The notes beneath the pieces are model-generated. The model did not search any database, was not told the origin of the DNA, and saw only the letters and a list, made by a program, of their open reading frames with translations. From WRHT01 sp031550525 (GTDB taxonomy: Bacteria; Desulfobacterota; Desulfovibrionia; Desulfovibrionales; Desulfovibrionaceae): a stretch of 64,000 bases of DNA. Shown piece after piece: positions 34,592 to 41,954 of this stretch (within the stretch, counting starts at the first letter, position 1; every line of letters starts with the position of its first letter). Where the stretch lies: assembly GCA_031550525.1 (NCBI GenBank), contig JAVBON010000009.1:42025-106024 (forward strand). The letters are read 5' to 3'. The position numbers and the translations under genes were made by a program.

Positions 34592-35947
34592 ATGGAAAGC
34601 TTGCGTATTCCCACAGGGGTATTGCATTACGACAAAAAAAGGGCCTACGACGGCTACACCCTGTACTCGCCGGTTGGCAATACCGAAACCTTTCTGGTGG
34701 ATATGGAAGGACAGATAGCGCACTCGTGGAAGCACGAGCTTAAAGCCGGGCGCTATGTGCAACTGCTGGAAAACGGCAACCTCCTGCGCGCCGGCACCAA
34801 AATGCCTATGCATACCTTTATGGGCGGCGAAGGCGGCTGCATCCAGGAAATAGACTGGGAAGGCAATGTCGTATGGGAATACGTCAACTACAGCCCTGAA
34901 AGCTGCCAGCACCATTCTTTCTGGCGCATGAAAAACGGCAACACGCTGGTGCTTTGCTGGCGCAACCACAGTTATGACGACTGCATCGCCAAAGGCCGCA
35001 AGCCAGAGCTTTTGCCCAAAGAGGGCATAGTGGTGCGCGGCATAAAACACACCGGCCTCTGGCTCTCTTACATGGTTGAAGTGAACAAAGCCTGCGAAGT
35101 GGTGTGGGAATGGGACTTCTGGGATCATCTAGGCGCGGGCGACTACCACAAGTGGGACTTCAACTACGTGCAAACCCTTGTGGCAACCTGGCCGGATTGG
35201 GACCATTGCAACAACATAAGCTATAATGAAGAGACAGACCAAATCGCCACCACCTCCCGCGCCTTGGGCGAATTTTATATAATAGACCGCAAAAGCGGAA
35301 AAATCGTATACCGCTGGGGCAACCCCGCCGTATACGGCCAAGGCCGCAGGCCCTCCTTTGCCGACGACGGCGACCAGCAGTTGTTTGGCCCGCACGCGCC
35401 GGTGTGGACAGCCCCCAACCGCATACTGCTTTTCGATAACGGCTACCTGCGCCCCATGGGCCTGCGCAGCCGCGCCGTGGAGGTGGACATAACCACCGGC
35501 AATATCGTGTGGGAGTGGATGAGCCAGTCGCACAACAGCTTTGCCAGCGGCAGCCAGAGCAATGTGCAGCGCCTGCCCAACGGCAACACCCTGATCGTAA
35601 GTTGCGAATCCGGGCATATTTTCGAGGTAACGCCGGGCGCCGCCGAAACCTACGGCACAACTTTCGTTTACGCCCCGCCCAGCTACAAGGTAGACCAGCC
35701 CGAAGGGCTTCCGCCTTCGGAAGTGGTGTGGGAATATATAAACCCAATGACCGCCAGCGGCCCCAAACCCATACTCACCAAAGGCACTGAAAGCTGCTAC
35801 CCCAAAACTACCAACGCCATACACAGGGCCTTCCGTTACGGCAAAGATTACCCCGGCCTGAAGGGCAAAACCCTTAGCCCTCGCCCGTTCATGCCCAAAT
35901 ACCCTTACGGGCCCTGGAAAGAATGGATGGAAATGGAAAAAGAGTAG
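34592..35947 (+). CDS. Arylsulfotransferase-family (ASST) propeller protein, apparently cytosolic
   Basis: A 451-residue protein built of repeating blades with the ASST pattern D-x-x-G-x-x-VWEW: IDWEGNVVWEYVNY, VNKACEVVWEWDFWDHL, IDRKSGKIVYRWGNP, VDITTGNIVWEWMSQ, and PPSEVVWEYINP. Conserved histidines lie in CQHHSFW, PDWDHCNNI, GPHAPVW and SQSHNSF, which may match the histidines used in bacterial aryl-sulfate sulfotransferases (the family moves sulfuryl groups between phenols in the periplasm through a histidine intermediate). Here no signal peptide or membrane segment exists. An AGGAGAGG precedes the ATG. It sits at the end of the transporter operon, so the substrate may be a sulfated or aromatic sugar acid (speculative). 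Confidence 0.82.
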   Translation: MESLRIPTGVLHYDKKRAYDGYTLYSPVGNTETFLVDMEGQIAHSWKHELKAGRYVQLLENGNLLRAGTKMPMHTFMGGEGGCIQEIDWEGNVVWEYVNYSPESCQHHSFWRMKNGNTLVLCWRNHSYDDCIAKGRKPELLPKEGIVVRGIKHTGLWLSYMVEVNKACEVVWEWDFWDHLGAGDYHKWDFNYVQTLVATWPDWDHCNNISYNEETDQIATTSRALGEFYIIDRKSGKIVYRWGNPAVYGQGRRPSFADDGDQQLFGPHAPVWTAPNRILLFDNGYLRPMGLRSRAVEVDITTGNIVWEWMSQSHNSFASGSQSNVQRLPNGNTLIVSCESGHIFEVTPGAAETYGTTFVYAPPSYKVDQPEGLPPSEVVWEYINPMTASGPKPILTKGTESCYPKTTNAIHRAFRYGKDYPGLKGKTLSPRPFMPKYPYGPWKEWMEMEKE

Positions 35948-35964
35948 CCCTAACCAAGTTTCAC

Positions 35965-35997
35965 AACTGGGCGGAAGCCGCAAGCTTCCGCCCAGTT
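35965..35997 (+). terminator. Terminator of the operon
   Basis: AACTGGGCGGAAGC and its exact complement around a 5-base loop, 18 bp after the sulfotransferase-like gene. No clear U-run follows on the plus strand. Confidence 0.65.
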
Positions 35998-36034
35998 TGG
36001 CAAGCAAATATTTTTTAAAATCCATCTGATCGAA

Positions 36035-36113
36035 TTTTTGCCTCCGGCGGCCAAAGGGCCATGGCCCTTTGGAAACCCATTATAGTTTGTATATGTTCGT
36101 GCTTGCTGTTAAG
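36035..36113 (-). repeat. Dispersed repeat R3, internally deleted copy
   Basis: On the minus strand it starts AACAGCAAGCACGAACATAT, continues ACTATAATGGGTTTCCAAAG, and ends CCGCCGGAGGCAAAAA. The middle of the full R3 is replaced by the palindrome CCAAAGGGCCATGGCCCTTT plus GG. Both outer ends of R3 are thus kept while the core is lost. Confidence 0.7.
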
Positions 36114-36192
36114 CGCATGGCCTTTATTGCGCCGCGTTTATATATGGCACAAGCGGCCACAGCATGCGCTCAATAACAATATACCCTTAATA

Positions 36193-36301
36193 GGATCTGG
36201 GGCCTGAAAAAGCATCGCCACTAGTACTGCCTTTATTACCTTTGTCGATGTGAGACAGTTTTGCCTTAGCGGCACGTGCCACACCAGCCGCCGGAGGCAA
36301 A
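36193..36301 (+). repeat. Dispersed repeat R2, copy 3
   Basis: It reads AGGATCTGGGGCCTGAAAAA, GCATCGCCACTAGTACTGCC, TCGATGTGAGACAGTTTTGCC, GCACGTGCCACACCAGCCGC and CGGAGGCAAA. It runs to 20 bp before the phosphofructokinase start, which argues against an upstream extension of that gene. Confidence 0.75.
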
Positions 36302-36321
36302 TTACATCACTGGAGCGTTAC

Positions 36322-37617
36322 ATGCCCGCGAACTTTTCCAACCGCGAAGAATATACCAAGGCCGAAATTCCCATGCTGGGGCGGGCCACCGTGCCTTCGC
36401 CCCTTACCGCCACGGGCGGAGAAAGCTGGGTAAACCTGCTTATAGACCATGAGCTGGTGGAGGAATTTACCAGCCCGCGCGGCTTTGCCTTTGAGCCGGC
36501 CGGAGCGCGCGAAAAGCTGTTTTTCAGCCCAGGCGCGGTAAAGGCGGGCATAGTTACCTGCGGGGGGCTCTGCCCAGGCATAAACAACGTAATCCGCTCG
36601 CTGGCGCATACGCTCTATTACGAATACGGGGCCGCGTCTGTAACCGGCTTTCGCTACGGTCTGCGCGGCCTGGTGGCGGAAAACGGTCTTGCTCCGTTGC
36701 GCCTTACCCTTGAGACTGTGCAGGATATTCATAAAAGCGGCGGCACTATTCTGGGCACCTCACGCGGCCCGCAAGACTGGGGCAAAATTGCGGAAAATCT
36801 TGAGAATATGGGCCTGAGCATGCTTTTTGTAATAGGCGGCGACGGCACAATGAAAGCGGCAGCCGCCATTAACGCCGCCCTGAGGGAACGCGAGGCGCGC
36901 ATAGCCATAATAGGCATACCAAAAACCATTGATAACGACATAAACTTCATTCCGCGTTCCTTCGGCTTTTCAACGGCTGTCAGCAAAACTGCGGAGGCTC
37001 TGGCTTCCGCCCTTACTGAGGCCAAAAGCGTGGAAGGCGGCATAGGCATAGTAAAAACCATGGGGCGGGAATCGGGTTTTATAACCGCCCATGCCGCCGT
37101 TTCGCTTGGCGACGTTGATTTCGCGCTGGTGCCGGAAGTGCCGGTGCAGCTTGATGGCGAACACGGGCTTTTGGCGGCCGTGGCCCGGCGGGTGGCGGCT
37201 CAGGGCTATGTCCTTATAGCCGTGGCCGAGGGCGCGGGGCAGGATATTTTGCAAAGCGCGGGCGGGTACGATGCTTCCGGCAACCGGCAGCTTGGCGATA
37301 TTGTTGGGCTGCTTAAAGAAAAAATCGCGCGGGAAATGGCGGAGCGAAAGCTCCCATGCTATTTCAAACTGGTAGACCCCAGCTACATGGTGCGCTCGGT
37401 GCCCGTGGGCAACAGCGACCGCATTTACTGCGAGCTTTTAGGCCAATACGCGGTGCACGCGGCCATGGCCGGAAAAACCGGCATGGTCATAGCCAATATT
37501 ATGGATAAATATGTGCATCTGCCGCTGGACATGGTAACGAAAAGAAGGCGTAAAATGAGCCCCGGTTCCGGCCTGTGGCGGGCGGTAGCCACCTGCGCCC
37601 GGCGCGGCGGAGAATAG
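36322..37617 (+). CDS. Phosphofructokinase (group with GGDGT and PKTIDND motifs)
   Basis: A 431-residue PFK-A fold enzyme that phosphorylates fructose 6-phosphate. The order is VKAGIVTCGGLCPGINNVIRSL, GGTILGTSRGPQD, FVIGGDGTMKAAAAI and IGIPKTIDNDINF, then VKTMGRESGFITA. In PFKs, Gly in GGDGT favours ATP, while Lys in PKTIDND is the residue usually found in PPi-dependent enzymes; the mixture is typical of the longer plant/spirochaete-like group that uses ATP. The donor cannot be settled by eye. The ATG at 36322 has TGGAG upstream. Confidence 0.88.
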   Translation: MPANFSNREEYTKAEIPMLGRATVPSPLTATGGESWVNLLIDHELVEEFTSPRGFAFEPAGAREKLFFSPGAVKAGIVTCGGLCPGINNVIRSLAHTLYYEYGAASVTGFRYGLRGLVAENGLAPLRLTLETVQDIHKSGGTILGTSRGPQDWGKIAENLENMGLSMLFVIGGDGTMKAAAAINAALREREARIAIIGIPKTIDNDINFIPRSFGFSTAVSKTAEALASALTEAKSVEGGIGIVKTMGRESGFITAHAAVSLGDVDFALVPEVPVQLDGEHGLLAAVARRVAAQGYVLIAVAEGAGQDILQSAGGYDASGNRQLGDIVGLLKEKIAREMAERKLPCYFKLVDPSYMVRSVPVGNSDRIYCELLGQYAVHAAMAGKTGMVIANIMDKYVHLPLDMVTKRRRKMSPGSGLWRAVATCARRGGE

Positions 37618-37702
37618 ACGCGCGGGCGGACAAAACAAAAACCGCAAGGGCAAAAAGACCGTTGTGGTAACATGCCCTAAATTTTTATCGACGTTTCATA
37701 CT

Positions 37703-37852
37703 ACGTTATAGGGTTTCCAAAGGGGGATTAAATAGCACCCCAACAGTAGCACCAGTTCGCTGACTTTTGAGCCAAACACTGTTTTGCTTGAGCGATACGA
37801 GCTACACCTTTGGCCGCCGGAGGCAAAAATTAGACCGGAGGCAAAAATTAGA
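37703..37852 (+). repeat. Dispersed repeat R3, copy 2, with an 18-bp tandem duplication
   Basis: Blocks match 29471-29628: TATAGGGTTTCCAAAGGGGG, ATTAAATAGCACC, GCTGACTTTTGAGCC, ACTGTTTTGCTT, AGCGATACGAGCTACACC and TTTGGCCGCCGGAGGC. The unit CCGGAGGCAAAAATTAGA is then repeated twice in tandem. No gene is seen in 37618-37953. Confidence 0.75.
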
Positions 37853-37887
37853 TCTGATGAATTCTGAAAAGGGGTTGTCGCCAAGCT

Positions 37888-37923
37888 AAAACCGCCAGAT
37901 TACTTACGTAACCTGGCGGTTTT
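37888..37923. terminator. Bidirectional terminator after tctC
   Basis: AAAACCGCCAG pairs with CTGGCGGTTTT around a 14-base loop, with A/T runs on both sides. It lies 31 bp past the minus-strand tctC end. Confidence 0.78.
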
Positions 37924-37953
37924 TGTTTACGGGTGTTTCGCCCGCGTAATTTA

Positions 37954-38925
37954 TCAGTTAACCAGGCCCAACTCTTCTATCAACGCCTTGTAGCGTTTTG
38001 AATCTTCTTGAAGAAGCTTTGCCATGGCCTTGGGATCGCTCGGGCTGACACTGGCGCCCAGGTTTGCAAACTGATCCTTCACACTTTGCAATTCCAGCGA
38101 CTCGCAAAGCACGGCGTTCAGGCGGGCTACCAGTTTATCCGGCACTCCTTTCGGGCCCAGCAGGGCATACCACGCGTCAGATTCAAGGTTGGGGTATCCG
38201 GCCTCGGCAAGGGTCGGAACATTGGGCACTAATGGAGAGCGCTCAGAAGCCGTAATGGCCAACCCCAGCAGCGCGCCGCTCTTTATGTGGGGAATCGCGG
38301 GCGGCATGCCGGCAAAGAACAACTGCACTTCCTGACCCAACACGGCAGTGGTGGAAGCCGCTCCGCTTTTGTAAGGAATATGGGTCATTTTTATGCCGGC
38401 CGCGCGTTCAAACAGCACCGTCGCAAGATGGTTGAGCGAGCCAATGCCCGGTGACGAATAATTCAACCCGTCAGGCTTGCTCTTTGCAAGGGCCACAAGT
38501 TCGGCCATTGTCTTGGGCCCGAGCTTGGGGTTGACAATAACGACCATTGGAACAGACGCAATCTGCCCAATGGGGGTAAAGTCGTTTGCAGGATCAAACT
38601 GGGGCGTTTTTTTCATCCATGGGACGATGGACATATTAACCGTGGCCATAAACAAAGTGCGGCCATCCGGCTTTGCCTTGGCAACGGCAAGCGCTCCGAT
38701 ATTGCCGCCAGCGCCCGGCCTGTTTTCAACAATAACCGGCACTCCCAGCTTTTCCGACATTGGGGCCGTAAGAACACGGGCAAGCACGTCGGGGGCGGAA
38801 CCGGGATCGGACGGAACAACAATGGTTATCGGCCCGTCAATATCCTGCGCGTGGCAGATGACAGGCAGCAGCATTAAAATGGAAAAAACAAAAAACAATT
38901 TTATCAACGCGCGTTTGATACCCAT
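37954..38925 (-). CDS. tctC: Tripartite tricarboxylate transporter substrate-binding protein TctC (Bug family)
   Basis: A 323-residue periplasmic receptor with a signal peptide (ALIKLFFVFSILMLLPVICHAQ). The Bug fold shows GPITIVVPSDPGSAPDVLARVL, VIVENRPGAGGNIGALAVAKAKPDG, and FTPIGQIASVPMVVIVNP, then YSSPGIGSLNHLATVLF and MTHIPYKSGAASTTAVLGQEVQLFF. It hands carboxylic acids to TctAB. A strong AAGGAG Shine-Dalgarno sequence is present, and a MITE-like element ends 16 bp upstream of the start codon, separating tctC from tctA. Confidence 0.93.
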   Translation of the reverse strand: MGIKRALIKLFFVFSILMLLPVICHAQDIDGPITIVVPSDPGSAPDVLARVLTAPMSEKLGVPVIVENRPGAGGNIGALAVAKAKPDGRTLFMATVNMSIVPWMKKTPQFDPANDFTPIGQIASVPMVVIVNPKLGPKTMAELVALAKSKPDGLNYSSPGIGSLNHLATVLFERAAGIKMTHIPYKSGAASTTAVLGQEVQLFFAGMPPAIPHIKSGALLGLAITASERSPLVPNVPTLAEAGYPNLESDAWYALLGPKGVPDKLVARLNAVLCESLELQSVKDQFANLGASVSPSDPKAMAKLLQEDSKRYKALIEELGLVN

Positions 38926-38940
38926 GGCAAACTCCTTTCT

Positions 38941-39144
38941 AGAGCATTTTAACTTTAAAAAGTTATACGTATTGCTGAAAGACTAAAATACGCGATCTTA
39001 AAAAAAGATATAAAGCCAAAGCACTCTTTCATCGTATGCGCAAAGCCGGAGCGGCCTTGCTAAAGGCGGGCCGCGCCGCCCGTTTGCGGGCGTTCACTTG
39101 TGGCCCGCCAGAGCTTTTCAACTTTTTCAAAGTAAAAATGCTCT
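38941..39144 (+). mobile_element. MITE-like element, full copy in the tct operon
   Basis: A 204-bp element with terminal inverted repeats: left AGAGCATTTTAACTTT, right AAAGTAAAAATGCTCT. The inner part matches the copy at 41653-41855 (GTATGCGCAAAGCC, CTTGCTAAAGGCGGGCCGCG, TTGCGGGCGTTCAC). No open frame of note. It lies between tctA and tctC directly before the tctC ribosome site. Confidence 0.85.
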
Positions 39145-39174
39145 TATTTCTTAAACTGGGTAAAGGTGTACTTA

Positions 39175-40680
39175 TCAATCACGAAAAATATCGGCCCTTC
39201 GGCTTTTTATCTTTGGCAGCGCCGCCAGAATAATAGAAACCAAAGCAACAGCCAGTAATACCGCGCTAACCGGACGTTCAAGAAAAATCCAAGGGTCGCC
39301 ATGTGACAACAACATGGCCCGCCGTAAATACTCCTCCATCATCGGCCCGACAATTACCCCAAAAAGCATCGGGGCCAGCTCACAACCCAGCTCAACCAGC
39401 ACATAGCCAAGCAGGCCGAAAAAACTTAGCGTCAAAACATCCGTTGTTTTCAGCCCTACCGAGTAAGCCCCCATGCAGGAAATTGCCACAATTGCCGGGT
39501 ACAGAATACGGTACGGAACATCCGCAATCTTTGCCCAAAGCCCTACGAGCGGCAAATTTAGAACAACCAGCATCGCGTTGCCTATCCACATTGACGTAAC
39601 CAAGCCCCAGAACAGGATTTTCTGGTCGGTCATAATGCGCGGGCCCGGCGCTATGCCGTGTATGAGCAATGCGCCCATCATCATCGCCATAACGGCATTT
39701 GAGGGGATGCCCAAGGTAAGCATGGGAATAAACGACGTTTGGGCCGCCGCGTTGTTGGCGGCTTCCGGTGAGGCAACGCCTTCCAGCGCCCCCTTGCCGA
39801 ACTGCGAAGGATCTTTGGATATTTTCTTTTCCACGGCATAGGAGGCAAACGAAGCGAGCACAACCCCGCCTCCGGGCAGTATTCCAAGGCCGGAGCCAAG
39901 CGCCGTGCCTCTTAAAGAGGGCCGGAGAATACGCCGCAAATCGGCCAGCGAGAGCATCAACCCGCCAAGTTTACGCGCTGTTGCCACCCTTGCGGAACTC
40001 CCCTGGCTGCTGAGGTTTCTGACTATCTCGGCCAGCCCGAACATTCCGATGGCAATGGGCACAAAATTTATCCCGTCATAAAGGTCGGATATACCCAAAG
40101 TATACCGCTCCACTCCGCTGGTCACATCAGTACCCACAAGCCCCACCAGCACGCCTATAAGGGTGGTGCCCATGGCTTTTACAACCGAACCGCTGGAAAG
40201 CGATACCGAAATAATGAGCCCCAGCACCATCAGCGAAAAATATTCCGCAGCTCCAAAACTCAGGGCAACGGCCGCAAGCGGGGGAGCCAGCGCGGCAATG
40301 ACAAGTGTGGCGATTGTTCCGGCGATAAAAGAGCTTATTGCCGAAGTAGCCAGGGCCGCTCCGGCGCGCCCTTGGCATGCCAGCTGGTAACCGTCCAGCG
40401 CGGTCACGACGGACGAGGTTTCTCCCGGCAGGTTGATCAGTATGGATGTAATTGATCCGCCGTACTGCGCGCCATAAAAAATCCCCGCAAGCATAATCAG
40501 CGCCGAAAGCGGATCGAGCGCAAATGTAACCGGCAGCAACAGGGCTATGGTCATTGTCGGCCCGATACCCGGAAGCACGCCGATGATTGTTCCGAGAAGC
40601 GCCCCCAGAAAACAGTAACCCAAGTTGGCCAGAGACAGGGCGGAAGAAAAACCTAAAGAGAGGTTGGTGAGCAATTCCAT
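39175..40680 (-). CDS. tctA: Tripartite tricarboxylate transporter large permease TctA
   Basis: A 501-residue membrane protein with about 12 helices and the TctA signatures: GVLPGIGPTMTIALLLPVTFALDP and, after GAQYGGSITSILINLPGETSSVVTALDGYQLACQG-like sequence, a second half with GLGILPGGGVVLASFASY and EGVASPEAANNAAAQTSFIPMLTLGIPSN. It drives ion-coupled uptake of di- or tricarboxylates with TctB and TctC. It follows tctB after 11 bp on the minus strand. Confidence 0.95.
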   Translation of the reverse strand: MELLTNLSLGFSSALSLANLGYCFLGALLGTIIGVLPGIGPTMTIALLLPVTFALDPLSALIMLAGIFYGAQYGGSITSILINLPGETSSVVTALDGYQLACQGRAGAALATSAISSFIAGTIATLVIAALAPPLAAVALSFGAAEYFSLMVLGLIISVSLSSGSVVKAMGTTLIGVLVGLVGTDVTSGVERYTLGISDLYDGINFVPIAIGMFGLAEIVRNLSSQGSSARVATARKLGGLMLSLADLRRILRPSLRGTALGSGLGILPGGGVVLASFASYAVEKKISKDPSQFGKGALEGVASPEAANNAAAQTSFIPMLTLGIPSNAVMAMMMGALLIHGIAPGPRIMTDQKILFWGLVTSMWIGNAMLVVLNLPLVGLWAKIADVPYRILYPAIVAISCMGAYSVGLKTTDVLTLSFFGLLGYVLVELGCELAPMLFGVIVGPMMEEYLRRAMLLSHGDPWIFLERPVSAVLLAVALVSIILAALPKIKSRRADIFRD

Positions 40681-40691
40681 TCAAACCCTCC

Positions 40692-41150
40692 CTAAACCGG
40701 CAGTTTGGCAATAGGGATTGGCACGCCGAAAGCGGCGATAAAAACCAGCCCGCAGAAAAAAACTATAGCGGCTGACAAGCAGACAGACTTCCATAAATGC
40801 CATGGGCGAGCGGCAAACGTTGAAAAAAAGATGGCCGTAAACAGGGCTGGAACAAAGCCGAAACCTTCAATAAGCACGGCAAAAATAACCGGAGCGCCCA
40901 GAATGATTATCAAAGGCCTCCAGGCAATGGCGGGTAGAGAGATTCCCCCGCGCTTGCGCAAGGAGGTAAGAATTACAATAAGCCCCAGAACGCCAAGCAA
41001 GCCGGACACCACATATGGAAAATACGCGGGCCCCATGTTGGTAGCCGTGCCTATTTCCAGTTCCCGTCCAAAAAACACGTAACACAAGGCAATGCCGATA
41101 AAAAAAAGCCCGGCCAGCACATCCTTGTTCCAAACGCTTGGTGTTGTCAT
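40692..41150 (-). CDS. tctB: Tripartite tricarboxylate transporter small permease TctB
   Basis: A 152-residue protein with four hydrophobic helices (about 10-28, 42-62, 78-100, 118-145) in the usual TctB arrangement: LAGLFFIGIALCYVFFGRELEIGTATNMGPAYFPYVVSGLLGVLG near the N-terminus, whose GPAYFP motif is family-specific. First gene of the tctBAC unit. Confidence 0.9.
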   Translation of the reverse strand: MTTPSVWNKDVLAGLFFIGIALCYVFFGRELEIGTATNMGPAYFPYVVSGLLGVLGLIVILTSLRKRGGISLPAIAWRPLIIILGAPVIFAVLIEGFGFVPALFTAIFFSTFAARPWHLWKSVCLSAAIVFFCGLVFIAAFGVPIPIAKLPV

Positions 41151-41601
41151 GTCAGTGCCTGCTATTAATTTTAAAAATCAGTTTTTGCAGCAAGCCATTA
41201 TAATTGTTTGGCCGCATACATGCGCCCATAGCCCTGTAAAGGCTTGAGCCGTGGTTCATCCGCATTATCGGATCGCATGGAGTATTGCCTGGCCGAACCG
41301 GACAATACGTAAGCGAACCCGTCCCGCCAGTTTGCGCGCATACTAGATGAATCGGCATCTATTGCCAAAATTTCAGGCAGATCTCGCAACCTGCCCATGC
41401 ATGTTGAGCATGAACATTTTTTGTTTTCTTAATGATTTTTTTCTATGAAAATTACGGGGCAATAACAACGGTAAACTTGGGCATAACTAGCAAGAATGTG
41501 TGTAAAAAATAATTCCCATTTTTATTTATATAAAATCTCTGTACATGACGCTTGCGGAGATGGAATTTTCTTTAAAAAAAGAAATAACAAAAAAAAAAAA
41601 T
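41151..41601. other. AT-rich region upstream of tctBAC
   Basis: About 450 bp without a supported gene, becoming strongly AT-rich right of 41400. It should hold the tctB promoter on the minus strand, but I cannot single one out. Confidence 0.4.
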
Positions 41602-41620
41602 TATGTGAAAAACTCACATA
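41602..41620. promoter_or_regulatory. Inverted repeat, candidate regulator site
   Basis: TATGTGA and TCACATA flank AAAAC. The right half reads TCACATAAAA, the same motif as in the control region of the DeoR-linked operon (CCACATAAAA and TTTTATGTGA). It lies 450 bp upstream of tctB. Confidence 0.45.
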
Positions 41621-41652
41621 AAATATTATAAATGTGACTTGAAATGACTTCT

Positions 41653-41855
41653 AGAGCATTTTAACTTTGAAATGTTACCTGTACTTTTTTAAACTCAGGC
41701 GCATTACCTTAAAAAGACATAAAGGCTAAAGCACTCTTTTATCGTATACGCAAAGCCGAAGCGGGTTTACTAAAGGCACGCCGCGCTGCTCGCTTGCGGG
41801 CGTCCCCTGCGGGGCCGCCAGGGCATTTCAACTTTTTCAAAGTTAAAATGCTCTG
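41653..41855 (+). mobile_element. MITE-like element, full copy
   Basis: A 203-bp element with near-perfect 20-bp terminal inverted repeats, AGAGCATTTTAACTTTGAAA on the left and its complement (one extra T in the inner part) on the right. Interior blocks match 38941-39144 and 18781-18906. It lies between the end of the SLC13-type gene and the tct control region. Confidence 0.87.
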
Positions 41856-41954
41856 GCAAGCTTGAGTAAAAAGCCGGAAGCGCTTGGTGTTTGCTCAGAA
41901 TGGAATATAACAACGCGCGGCCATGCCTCCAGCCTGACGCCCCTACCCCGCAGC

